A stretch of 64,000 nt of DNA, taken from the NCBI RefSeq assembly GCF_004364245.1, contig NZ_SOAV01000008.1, forward strand, positions 248,001-312,000, written 5' to 3'. Below the pieces are notes generated by a model. That model did no database searches, was not told the DNA's origin, and saw nothing but the letters and a program-made list of their open reading frames with translations. This stretch comes from Streptomyces sp. BK208 (GTDB taxonomy: Bacteria > Actinomycetota > Actinomycetes > Streptomycetales > Streptomycetaceae). Shown here in pieces: positions 26,673-34,385 of this stretch. The position numbers and the translations under genes were made by a program. The first letter of the stretch is position 1. The number at the start of each line of letters is the position of its first letter.

Positions 26673-28250
26673 TCAGCTCCTGCGGAGCAGGCGGGTGGCG
26701 CCCGCGGCCACGGTCGTCGCCAGGACCCAGCCCAGCAGGACCAGGGCCGTGGACAGCCACTGCCAGGCGTCGTGGAGCTGCCAGGAACCCGCCTGGCCCA
26801 GGTCGATCACCGGCAGGAGCAGGTCGAGGGCGAAGAGGGCGGGGTTCCAGTCCGGCTGTTCGCCGCTCTTCAGCGGGGGCGGGTCCGCGCGGGCGAAGGC
26901 GAGGGTGCCGGCCGCCCACAGGACCGCCATCCACACCGCCGCCCGGCCCGGCCGGTAACCGTAGGCGACCGTCCAGTCCTGCGCGTACCCCACCAGCTTC
27001 GCCGCGACCGGCAGGCTCTCGCGGCGCCTGCGGTGCTTGGCGAGCAGCACCTCGCGGGCGTCCTCGTCCTCGCCGCCGGCCCGCAGCACCGCGGCGAGCC
27101 TCTCGTACGGCTCCGGGTGGTACTCGGCGGTCGCGGCGCCCACCCACCGCAGCCGCTTCTCCAGCGGGAACGGCCCGCGCGGCACCAGGTTCTCGTAGGC
27201 GAAACCGCCCATGTGCAGCCGCCCGGGGCCCGGCCAGCTGTCCGCCCGGTCCATCAGGTTGACCACCCGGGCCCCCGACAGCACCACCCGCCCGCGCGCC
27301 GGGCGCTCGCCCAGGAAGCGCAGCTCCGGCGTCTGCACGCGGCGCAGCGACAGCTCCTGGTCGTCGGTGAAGGTGAACCGGGCGTGCTCCAGGTCCAGGG
27401 CGTCGCCGAACCGCCCGTCGTCGAGCCGCACCCCGCCCTCGCACTCGAAGCGCTGGACACGGGTGCCCTGGGCCGGGGTGGTGCCCCGCAGCAGCGGGCT
27501 GCCGAGGCCCGCCGGGGTCAGGTACAGGGTGCGCTCCACCGTCAGCTGCGGGGCGTTCAGCGCGTGCCGCGTGTACGGATTGAGCAGCCGGGCGCCGCGC
27601 AGGCTCAGCGAGACGCCGACCTGGGCGCTGCGCAGGCTCACCTCGCCGTGCGACTCCAGCATCTCGGCCTGGAGGTCCTGGCCGACCGTCAGGCCGTCCG
27701 CCGCTATGGAGCGCCCGCTGCGGTCCCGGTGCACGATCGCCTGGTTGAGCATCAGGTCGGTGCCTATCTGCGCGTCCGTCAGCCGGATCCCGCCGGGGAA
27801 GCGGGAGCGCGGCAGATGCAGGTCGCCCTCGGTGTGCAGCCGGGCCGCTTCGAGGCGCGGCACCGAGCAGTCCACCAGCCGCACGGTCGTGAACCGGGTC
27901 TCCGGCAGCAGCACCTCCCGGTCGAAGCGGCAGCCCCGCAGCTCGACGTAGGGCACCACCGTGCCGCCCGCCAGATCCATCGTGTCGCTGATCCGCACGC
28001 CCACCAGTTGCAGCGAGGACACCCGGCCGGCGAGCGCCGGCGGACCGTCGAGAAGCAGCCAGCACACCACGCGGGCCCGCACGGTCCGCTCCGGACCCCA
28101 CGGACGCGGGCCGTGCGGGTCGTCGACGAGCGCGTCGCCGCTGCTCAGGTCGTACACGCTGCCGTTGCGGAAGGCCTGCCACATGCCGGCCTCCGCGATG
28201 GTCAGGTCGTCCGGCAACTCTCCGTCACGATGGCCCGTCCCTTCGGTCAC
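26673..28250 (-). CDS. Large membrane-anchored protein with pentapeptide-like/beta-helix region
   Basis: A 525-aa protein. Residues about 1-340 have no membrane segment and show repeated short units of the form L-x-x-x/C-x-F spaced by 20-25 residues (for example LVDCSVPRLEAARLH, IRLTDAQIGTDLMLN, VSLRSAQVGVSLSL), like a right-handed beta-helix of pentapeptide-repeat or bactofilin type. The last 100 residues hold two or three membrane helices (AVWMAVLWAAGTLAF; STALVLLGWVLATTVA) and a Leu-rich pair between them. Homologues have been loosely labelled oxidoreductase, but I see no cofactor motif. GTG start, divergent from hisD. Confidence 0.8.
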   Translation of the reverse strand: MTEGTGHRDGELPDDLTIAEAGMWQAFRNGSVYDLSSGDALVDDPHGPRPWGPERTVRARVVCWLLLDGPPALAGRVSSLQLVGVRISDTMDLAGGTVVPYVELRGCRFDREVLLPETRFTTVRLVDCSVPRLEAARLHTEGDLHLPRSRFPGGIRLTDAQIGTDLMLNQAIVHRDRSGRSIAADGLTVGQDLQAEMLESHGEVSLRSAQVGVSLSLRGARLLNPYTRHALNAPQLTVERTLYLTPAGLGSPLLRGTTPAQGTRVQRFECEGGVRLDDGRFGDALDLEHARFTFTDDQELSLRRVQTPELRFLGERPARGRVVLSGARVVNLMDRADSWPGPGRLHMGGFAYENLVPRGPFPLEKRLRWVGAATAEYHPEPYERLAAVLRAGGEDEDAREVLLAKHRRRRESLPVAAKLVGYAQDWTVAYGYRPGRAAVWMAVLWAAGTLAFARADPPPLKSGEQPDWNPALFALDLLLPVIDLGQAGSWQLHDAWQWLSTALVLLGWVLATTVAAGATRLLRRS

Positions 28251-28450
28251 AAGGCTTCACCCCCTCCTCGACTACTCGGTGGTCACACACCCTTCGTACA
28301 ACCGTTCATGCCCACTGAGTGACGGTGTGAACACTCAAAGTGAGCACGAATCGCGGGAGTTCGCCCCGGACCGTGAGCGCCCGTCGCATTCCGTATCAGC
28401 CATTGATACGCGCGGACCGGGCCCGACGCGGGTCTGAGAGAATTGGTTGC
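28251..28450. promoter_or_regulatory. Divergent promoter region of the his operon
   Basis: A 200-nt region between divergent genes, less GC-rich than its surroundings. It contains GTATCA-GCCAT-TGATAC (28393-28409), a perfect 6-bp inverted repeat about 42 nt before hisD, and a looser symmetry GTTCATG..GTGTGAAC near 28302-28330. I cannot assign -10/-35 boxes with confidence. The inverted repeat could be an operator. Confidence 0.5.
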
Positions 28451-29776
28451 GTGATCTCCCGAATCGATCTGCGCGGCGACGCCCTCCCCGAGGGCCCGGC
28501 CCTGCGCGACCTGCTGCCCCGAGCCGACTTCGACGTCTCGGCCGCCCTGGAGAAGGTGCGTCCGATCTGCGAGGCCGTGCATCATCGCGGGGACGCGGCG
28601 CTGATCGACTTCACCGAGCAGTTCGACGGCGTCCGGCTGGAGCGGGTGCGCGTCCCGGCCGAGGAGCTGACCCGCGCCCTGGAGGGCCTGGACCCGGCCG
28701 TGCGCGCCGCGCTGGAGGAGTCCATCCGGCGTGCCCGTCTCGTCCACCGTGAGCAGCGCCGCACCACGCACACCACGCAGGTCGTGCCCGGCGGCTCGGT
28801 CACCGAGAAGTGGGTGCCGGTCGAGCGGGTCGGGCTCTACGTGCCCGGCGGCCGGTCGGTCTACCCGTCCTCCGTGGTCATGAACGTGGTGCCCGCGCAG
28901 GAGGCCGGCGTCGGCTCGATCGCGCTCGCCTCGCCCGCGCAGGCCGAGTTCGGCGGCATCCCGCACCCCACCATCCTGGCCGCCTGCGCCCTGCTCGGCG
29001 TCGACGAGGTCTACGCGGCCGGTGGCGCCACCGCCGTCGCGATGTTCGCCTACGGCACCGAGTCCTGCCCGCCCGCCGACATGGTCACCGGCCCCGGCAA
29101 CATCTGGGTCGCCGCCGCCAAGCGCTACTTCACCGGCAGGATCGGCATCGACGCCGAGGCCGGCCCGACCGAGATCGCCGTCCTGGCGGACTCGACCGCC
29201 GACCCGGTGCACGTCGCCTCCGACCTGATCAGCCAGGCCGAGCACGACCCGCTGGCCGCCGCCGTCCTCGTCACCGACTCCGTGGAGCTGGCGGACGCGG
29301 TGGACAAGGAGCTGCACCCGCAGGTCGAGGCCACCAAGCACATCGAGGACCGGATCCGCCCGGCCCTGGCCGGCCGCCAGTCCGCGATCGTGCTCGTCGA
29401 CGGCCTCGACGAGGGGCTGCGCGTCGTCGACGCCTACGGCGCGGAGCACCTGGAGATCCAGACCGCCGACGCCGCCGCCGTCGCCGACCGGGTCAAGAAC
29501 GCCGGTGCGATCTTCGTCGGCCCCTGGGCGCCCGTCTCCCTCGGCGACTACGCGGCCGGGTCCAACCACGTCCTGCCCACCGGCGGCTGCGCCTGCCACT
29601 CCTCGGGCCTGTCGGTGCAGTCCTTCCTGCGCGGCATCCACATCGTCGACTACACGCGCGACGCGCTCGCCGAGGTCGCCCATCACGTGGTGACGCTGGC
29701 GGAGGCCGAGGACCTGCCCGCACACGGTGCGGCGATCAAGGCGAGGTTCGAGTGGAAGGTCCCGGAGAGCAAGTGA
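28451..29776 (+). CDS. hisD: Histidinol dehydrogenase
   Basis: Catalyses the last two steps of histidine synthesis, histidinol to histidine, with two NAD+ and a zinc ion. The 441-aa protein shows VERVGLYVPGGRSVYPSSV, TGPGNIWVAAAKR, IDAEAGPTEIAVLAD and the zinc/catalytic region EHLEIQT; the ending GGCACHSSGLSVQSFLR is typical. I start at GTG (VISRIDLRGD); 37 upstream codons in frame lie in the promoter region. First gene of the his operon; its TGA overlaps the hisC start by 4 nt. Confidence 0.97.
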   Translation: MISRIDLRGDALPEGPALRDLLPRADFDVSAALEKVRPICEAVHHRGDAALIDFTEQFDGVRLERVRVPAEELTRALEGLDPAVRAALEESIRRARLVHREQRRTTHTTQVVPGGSVTEKWVPVERVGLYVPGGRSVYPSSVVMNVVPAQEAGVGSIALASPAQAEFGGIPHPTILAACALLGVDEVYAAGGATAVAMFAYGTESCPPADMVTGPGNIWVAAAKRYFTGRIGIDAEAGPTEIAVLADSTADPVHVASDLISQAEHDPLAAAVLVTDSVELADAVDKELHPQVEATKHIEDRIRPALAGRQSAIVLVDGLDEGLRVVDAYGAEHLEIQTADAAAVADRVKNAGAIFVGPWAPVSLGDYAAGSNHVLPTGGCACHSSGLSVQSFLRGIHIVDYTRDALAEVAHHVVTLAEAEDLPAHGAAIKARFEWKVPESK

Positions 29777-30882
29777 CGTTCGGCATCGACGATCTCCCCG
29801 TACGGGACGAGCTGCGCGGCAAGTCCCCCTACGGCGCGCCCCAGCTGGACGTGCCGGTACGGCTGAACACCAACGAGAACCCCTACCCGCTGCCCGAGGC
29901 CCTGGTCGAGCGGATCGCCGAGCGCGTCCGCGAGGCGGCCCGCGACCTCAACCGCTACCCCGACCGGGACGCGGTCGAGCTGCGCACGAAGCTCGCCGAG
30001 TACCTGACCGAGACCTCCGGACACCCCCTGGACGCGAGCAACGTCTGGGCGGCCAACGGCTCCAACGAGGTCATCCAGCAGCTGCTGCAGACCTTCGGCG
30101 GACCGGGGCGCACCGCGATCGGCTTCGAGCCGTCGTACTCGATGCACGGCCTCATCGCGCGCGGCACCGGCACCGGCTGGATCTCCGGGCCGCGCCACGA
30201 GGACTTCACCGTCGACGTGCCCGCCGCCGAGCGGGCGATCGCGGAGCACCGCCCGGACGTCGTCTTCATCACCACCCCCAACAACCCCACGGGTACCGCG
30301 GTCCCGGCCGAAGCCGTCGTCGCGCTCCACGACGCGGCCCAGGCGGCGAAGCCCTCCATGGTCGTGGTGGACGAGGCGTACATCGAGTTCAGCCACGGCG
30401 CCTCGCTGCTGCCGCTGCTGGCGGGCCGCCCGAACCTGGTCGTCTCGCGCACGATGTCGAAGGCGTTCGGCGCGGCGGGCCTGCGCCTGGGCTACCTCGC
30501 CGCGCACCCGGCCGTCGTCGACGCCGTCCAGCTCGTACGGCTGCCGTACCACCTGTCGGCCGTCACCCAGGCGACCGCCCTGGCCGCCCTGGAGCACACG
30601 GACACGCTGCTGAAGTACGTCGAGCAGCTGAAGACCGAGCGGGACCGGCTGGTCGCCGAACTGCGCGCCATCGGCTACGAGGTGACCGAGTCCGACGCCA
30701 ACTTCGTCCAATTCGGGCGCTTCGCCGACGCCCAGGAGGTCTGGCGCAGGATCCTCGACCGGGGCGTCCTGGTCCGGGACAACGGCGTACCGGGCTGGCT
30801 GCGGGTCACCGCCGGCACCCCGGAGGAGAACGACGCGTTCCTCGACGCGGTCCGTGAAGTCAAGAAGGAGCAGAGCACATGA
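29773..30882 (+). CDS. hisC: Histidinol-phosphate aminotransferase
   Basis: PLP enzyme that converts imidazole acetol phosphate and glutamate to histidinol phosphate. The 369-aa sequence has the fold-type I landmarks NTNENPYPLP, TPNNPTG, VVDEAYIEF and the PLP lysine in SRTMSKAFGAAGLRLGY. GTG start overlaps hisD (GTGA), and the stop overlaps hisB (ATGA), so three enzymes are translationally coupled. Confidence 0.97.
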   Translation: MTFGIDDLPVRDELRGKSPYGAPQLDVPVRLNTNENPYPLPEALVERIAERVREAARDLNRYPDRDAVELRTKLAEYLTETSGHPLDASNVWAANGSNEVIQQLLQTFGGPGRTAIGFEPSYSMHGLIARGTGTGWISGPRHEDFTVDVPAAERAIAEHRPDVVFITTPNNPTGTAVPAEAVVALHDAAQAAKPSMVVVDEAYIEFSHGASLLPLLAGRPNLVVSRTMSKAFGAAGLRLGYLAAHPAVVDAVQLVRLPYHLSAVTQATALAALEHTDTLLKYVEQLKTERDRLVAELRAIGYEVTESDANFVQFGRFADAQEVWRRILDRGVLVRDNGVPGWLRVTAGTPEENDAFLDAVREVKKEQST

Positions 30883-31472
30883 GCCGCGTGGGACGCGTGG
30901 AGCGCACGACCAAGGAGACCTCGGTCCTCGTCGAGATCGACCTCGACGGCACCGGCAAGACCGACATCGCCACCGGCGTCGGTTTCTACGACCACATGCT
31001 CGACCAGCTCGGCCGGCACGGTCTGTTCGACCTGACCGTGAAGACCGACGGCGACCTGCACATCGACTCCCACCACACCATCGAGGACACCGCCCTCGCA
31101 CTGGGCGCCGCCTTCAAGCAGGCCCTCGGCGACAAGGTGGGCATCTACCGCTTCGGCAACTGCACGGTCCCGCTGGACGAGTCCCTCGCCCAGGTCACCG
31201 TCGACCTCTCCGGCCGCCCCTACCTCGTGCACACCGAGCCCGAGAACATGGCGCCGATGATCGGCGAGTACGACGTGACGATGACCCGGCACATCCTGGA
31301 GTCCTTCGTGGCTCAGGCCCAGGTCGCCCTGCACGTGCACGTGCCGTACGGGCGCAACGCGCACCACATCGTGGAGTGCCAGTTCAAGGCACTGGCCCGG
31401 GCCCTGCGCTACGCCTCGGAGCGCGACCCGCGCGCGGCCGGCATCCTGCCCTCCACGAAGGGTGCGCTGTAA
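30879..31472 (+). CDS. hisB: Imidazoleglycerol-phosphate dehydratase
   Basis: Monofunctional HisB dehydratase of 197 aa, without the phosphatase domain found in enterobacteria; it makes imidazole acetol phosphate. Metal-binding His motifs are DHMLDQLGRHG, DSHHTIEDTA and NAHHIVEC. ATG start inside the hisC stop. Followed 3 nt later by a 54-codon gene. Confidence 0.97.
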   Translation: MSRVGRVERTTKETSVLVEIDLDGTGKTDIATGVGFYDHMLDQLGRHGLFDLTVKTDGDLHIDSHHTIEDTALALGAAFKQALGDKVGIYRFGNCTVPLDESLAQVTVDLSGRPYLVHTEPENMAPMIGEYDVTMTRHILESFVAQAQVALHVHVPYGRNAHHIVECQFKALARALRYASERDPRAAGILPSTKGAL

Positions 31473-31475
31473 CCC

Positions 31476-31640
31476 ATGAACGGCACGTCCACCGCACTGA
31501 TCGTCGTCGGTCTCTTCTTCCTCGGCGGCATCTACTCCTTCGCCAAGCAGCAGATGCCCAAGGGCCTGATCGTGCTGCTCTCCATCGGCGCCGCGCTGTG
31601 TCTGCTCGCGGGCGTCCTGAGGCTGGAGGTCTGGAATTGA
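31476..31640 (+). CDS. Small membrane protein inside the his operon, 54 aa
   Basis: An ORF of 54 codons that starts with ATG 3 nt after hisB and ends overlapping the hisH start by 4 nt (TTGA). The peptide MNGTSTALIVVGLFFLGG-IYSFAKQQMPKG-LIVLLSIGAALCLLAGVLRL-EVWN has two hydrophobic helices separated by a short basic loop, a hairpin of two membrane segments. The tight overlap and good third-position GC support real coding. I recall similar small proteins in other Streptomyces his loci, but no function is known. Confidence 0.85.
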   Translation: MNGTSTALIVVGLFFLGGIYSFAKQQMPKGLIVLLSIGAALCLLAGVLRLEVWN

Positions 31641-32287
31641 CCGGCGCCACCCCGGCCAAAAAGGTCGTCGTCTTCGACTACGGCTTCGGCAACGTCCGCT
31701 CCGCCGAGCGCGCCCTCGCGCGCGCGGGAGCCGACGTCGAGATCACCCATGACTACGACAGGGCCCTGAACGCCGACGGGCTGCTGGTCCCCGGCGTCGG
31801 CGCGTTCGCCGCCTGCATGGACGGCCTCAAGGCCGCCCGCGGCGACTGGATCGTCGACCGCCGGCTGTCCGGCGGCCGCCCGGTCATGGGCATCTGCGTC
31901 GGCATGCAGATCCTCTTCTCGCGCGGCATCGAGCACGGCGTGGAGGCCGAGGGCCTGGACGAGTGGCCCGGCACGGTCGGACCGCTCCAGGCCGACGTCG
32001 TGCCCCACATGGGCTGGAACACGGTCGAGGCACCGGCCGACTCGCAGCTCTTCGCCGGCCTGGACGCCGACGCCCGCTTCTACTTCGTGCACTCCTACGC
32101 CGTCCACGAGTGGACCCAGGAGTCGCACAACCCGCTGATCGCCGAGCCCAGGGTCACCTGGTCCACGCACGGCAAGCCCTTCGTGGCCGCCGTGGAGAAC
32201 GGCGCGCTGTGGGCCACGCAGTTCCACCCCGAGAAGTCCGGCGACGCCGGAGCCCAGCTCCTCACCAACTGGATCGAGACCCTGTAG
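31637..32287 (+). CDS. hisH: Imidazole glycerol phosphate synthase, glutamine amidotransferase subunit
   Basis: Class I glutaminase subunit (216 aa) that feeds ammonia to HisF. The catalytic triad is visible: Cys in GICVGMQILF, and His and Glu in QFHPEKSG. The gene seems to start with TTG, with GGAGG at 31625-31629 giving 7 nt spacing; the GGAGG also lies in the last codons of the small membrane-protein gene. PVLVPGVGAF-type loop is present as VPGVGAFAACMDGL. Confidence 0.95.
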   Translation: MTGATPAKKVVVFDYGFGNVRSAERALARAGADVEITHDYDRALNADGLLVPGVGAFAACMDGLKAARGDWIVDRRLSGGRPVMGICVGMQILFSRGIEHGVEAEGLDEWPGTVGPLQADVVPHMGWNTVEAPADSQLFAGLDADARFYFVHSYAVHEWTQESHNPLIAEPRVTWSTHGKPFVAAVENGALWATQFHPEKSGDAGAQLLTNWIETL

Positions 32288-32289
32288 AG

Positions 32290-33015
32290 ATGAGCAAGCT
32301 CGAACTCCTCCCCGCCGTCGACGTCCGCGACGGCCAGGCCGTCCGCCTCGTGCACGGCGAGTCCGGCACCGAGACCTCCTACGGCTCCCCGCTGGAGGCC
32401 GCCCTGGCCTGGCAGCGCTCCGGTGCCGAGTGGCTGCACCTGGTCGACCTGGACGCCGCGTTCGGCACGGGGGACAACCGCGCGCTGATCGCCGAGGTCG
32501 CGAAGGCCATGGACATCAAGGTCGAGCTGTCCGGCGGCATCCGCGACGACGACACCCTCGCCGCCGCCCTCGCCACCGGCTGCACCCGCGTCAACCTCGG
32601 CACCGCCGCCCTGGAGACCCCCGAGTGGGTCGCCAAGGTCATCGCCGAGCACGGCGACAAGATCGCGGTCGGTCTCGACGTCCGCGGCACGACGCTGCGC
32701 GGCCGCGGCTGGACCCGCGACGGAGGCGACCTTTACGAGACGCTGGACCGCCTGAACAAGGAGGGCTGCGCCCGGTACGTCGTCACCGACATCGCCAAGG
32801 ACGGCACCCTCCAGGGCCCCAACCTGGAGCTCCTGAAGAACGTCTGCGCGGCCACCGACCGGCCGGTCGTGGCGTCGGGCGGCGTGTCGTCCCTGGACGA
32901 CCTGCGCGCGATCTCCGGGCTCGTCCCGGCCGGTGTCGAGGGGGCCATCGTCGGGAAGGCCCTGTACGCGAAGGCGTTCACCCTGGAAGAAGCCTTGGAG
33001 GCTGTGTCCACATGA
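32290..33015 (+). CDS. priA: PriA, bifunctional HisA/TrpF isomerase
   Basis: A (beta/alpha)8-barrel of 241 aa. The catalytic Asp pair is in PAVDVRDGQAVRLVHGE and GLDVRG, and phosphate loops are SGGIRDD and ASGGVSSLDD. In actinomycetes with no trpF, this enzyme isomerises both ProFAR (histidine) and phosphoribosylanthranilate (tryptophan). The window has trpE, trpC, trpB and trpA but no trpF, which fits. It begins 2 nt after hisH and overlaps the RidA-family gene by 4 nt. Confidence 0.95.
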   Translation: MSKLELLPAVDVRDGQAVRLVHGESGTETSYGSPLEAALAWQRSGAEWLHLVDLDAAFGTGDNRALIAEVAKAMDIKVELSGGIRDDDTLAAALATGCTRVNLGTAALETPEWVAKVIAEHGDKIAVGLDVRGTTLRGRGWTRDGGDLYETLDRLNKEGCARYVVTDIAKDGTLQGPNLELLKNVCAATDRPVVASGGVSSLDDLRAISGLVPAGVEGAIVGKALYAKAFTLEEALEAVST

Positions 33016-33416
33016 CATCCGAAGCCGTACGGCGCGTGCAGAGCGGAAGTCCCTGGGAAGAGTCCTTCGGTTTCGCACGGGCCGTGGCGGCGGGTGACCG
33101 TGTCATCGTGGCGGGCACCACCGCCTTCAAGGGCGACATGCTCTACGGCGAGGGCGACCCGTACGAACAGACGAAGGTGGCCTTCGGCACCGCCGTCGAG
33201 GCCCTCGCCGAGTTCGGGCTCGGCATCGAGTCCGTGATCAGGACCCGGGTGTGCCTGGCCCACTCCCGTGACGTCGACGCGGTGGGCCGCGCCCACAAGG
33301 AGCTGTTCGACTCCGTGCGCCCGGTCACGACCCTGCTGGTCGTGCAGGGTTTCATCGACTCGCGGGTGCTGGTGTCGGTCGAAGTGGAAGCGTATAGAGG
33401 AGCCGTGGATTCATGA
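33012..33416 (+). CDS. RidA (YjgF/YER057c/UK114) family protein
   Basis: A 134-aa RidA-family protein. RidA homologues hydrolyse reactive enamine/imine intermediates such as 2-aminoacrylate released by PLP enzymes. GDRVIVAGTTAF and VIRTRVCLAH show the family pattern, including the conserved Arg after the beta strand. ATG start overlaps priA by 4 nt, and its stop overlaps hisF by 4 nt, so it is tightly embedded in the his operon. Confidence 0.9.
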   Translation: MTSEAVRRVQSGSPWEESFGFARAVAAGDRVIVAGTTAFKGDMLYGEGDPYEQTKVAFGTAVEALAEFGLGIESVIRTRVCLAHSRDVDAVGRAHKELFDSVRPVTTLLVVQGFIDSRVLVSVEVEAYRGAVDS

Positions 33417-34168
33417 CCCTGGCGGTCCGAGTCATCCCCTGCCTGGACGTGGACAACGGCCGGGTCGTCAAGGGCGTCAACTTCCAGAACCTGCGCGACG
33501 CGGGCGACCCCGTCGAGATGGCCAAGGTGTACGACGCCGAGGGCGCCGACGAGCTGACGTTCCTGGACATCACCGCCTCGTCGGGCAACCGCGAGACGAC
33601 CTACGACGTGGTGCGCCGCACCGCCGAGCAGGTGTTCATCCCGCTCACCGTCGGCGGCGGCGTGCGCACCGCCGAGGACGTCGACAAGCTGCTGCGGGCC
33701 GGCGCCGACAAGGTGGGCGTCAACACGGCCGCCATCGCCCGGCCCGACCTGATCCGCGAGATCGCCGAGCGGTTCGGCCGGCAGGTCCTCGTCCTGTCGG
33801 TCGACGCGCGCCGCACCGACACCGGCACCTTCGAGGTGACCACCCACGGCGGCCGGCGCGGCACCGGCATCGACGCGGTGGAGTGGGCGCACCGGGCCGC
33901 CGAGCTGGGCGCGGGGGAGATCCTGCTCAACTCGATGGACGCCGACGGCACCAAGGACGGCTACGACCTGGAGATGCTGGCGGCGGTGCGCAAGCACGTG
34001 AGCGTCCCGGTGATCGCCTCGGGTGGTGCGGGCAGCCTCGCCCACTTCGCCCCGGCGGTCGAGGCGGGCGCGGACGCGGTCCTGGCGGCGTCGGTCTTCC
34101 ACTTCGGCGACCTGCGGATCGGCGAGGTGAAGGACACCCTGCGCGGAGCGGGTCACCCCGTCCGGTAG
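33413..34168 (+). CDS. hisF: Imidazole glycerol phosphate synthase, cyclase subunit
   Basis: Barrel subunit (251 aa) that condenses PRFAR with ammonia to imidazole glycerol phosphate and AICAR. Catalytic Asp residues are in IPCLDVDNGRVVKGVNF and LNSMDADGTKDGYD; phosphate loops are TVGGGVRTAED and ASGGAGSLAHF. ATG start overlaps the ridA-like stop. Last of the his operon block. Confidence 0.97.
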   Translation: MTLAVRVIPCLDVDNGRVVKGVNFQNLRDAGDPVEMAKVYDAEGADELTFLDITASSGNRETTYDVVRRTAEQVFIPLTVGGGVRTAEDVDKLLRAGADKVGVNTAAIARPDLIREIAERFGRQVLVLSVDARRTDTGTFEVTTHGGRRGTGIDAVEWAHRAAELGAGEILLNSMDADGTKDGYDLEMLAAVRKHVSVPVIASGGAGSLAHFAPAVEAGADAVLAASVFHFGDLRIGEVKDTLRGAGHPVR

Positions 34169-34181
34169 AGGGAACCCCAGG

Positions 34182-34385
34182 ATGCGCAAGGAAAGGCGGA
34201 ACCCGACCGCCCCCGACGGCCGGCCGCCGCTCCGGCCCACCCCCGCCGACCCGGGCGAACCGGGCGTGGAACCGTTCGCCCCGGCGAGGAAGGAGGGGCG
34301 CGGGCGGGCCGCGGAAGCCGCCGGCGACACCGAGGGCCGCGAGAGCCCCGCCCCGCACGTCCACGGAGTTCCCTCCCTTGTCTGA
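34182..34385 (+). CDS. Doubtful short ORF between hisF and an MFS gene
   Basis: A 67-codon ORF (MRKERRNPTAPDGRPP...GVPSLV) rich in Pro, Glu, Gly and Arg. Third codon positions are about 90 percent G/C, as in real genes here, but it has no proper ribosome site, no recognisable domain, and its end overlaps the MFS start by 8 nt. It may be a leader peptide or chance. Confidence 0.3.
   Translation: MRKERRNPTAPDGRPPLRPTPADPGEPGVEPFAPARKEGRGRAAEAAGDTEGRESPAPHVHGVPSLV

Noticed and set aside
26425..26958. Short plus-strand ORFs in the 26.2-26.7 kb gap
   Set aside because: No ribosome site, Arg/Pro/Gly-rich, and they run into antisense of the membrane-protein gene.
24484..28182. Single 1232-codon minus-strand ORF spanning several genes
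   Set aside because: Only its C-terminal 246 codons are coding (the LON-domain gene from GTG 25224); the rest crosses other genes out of frame and a gene-free gap.
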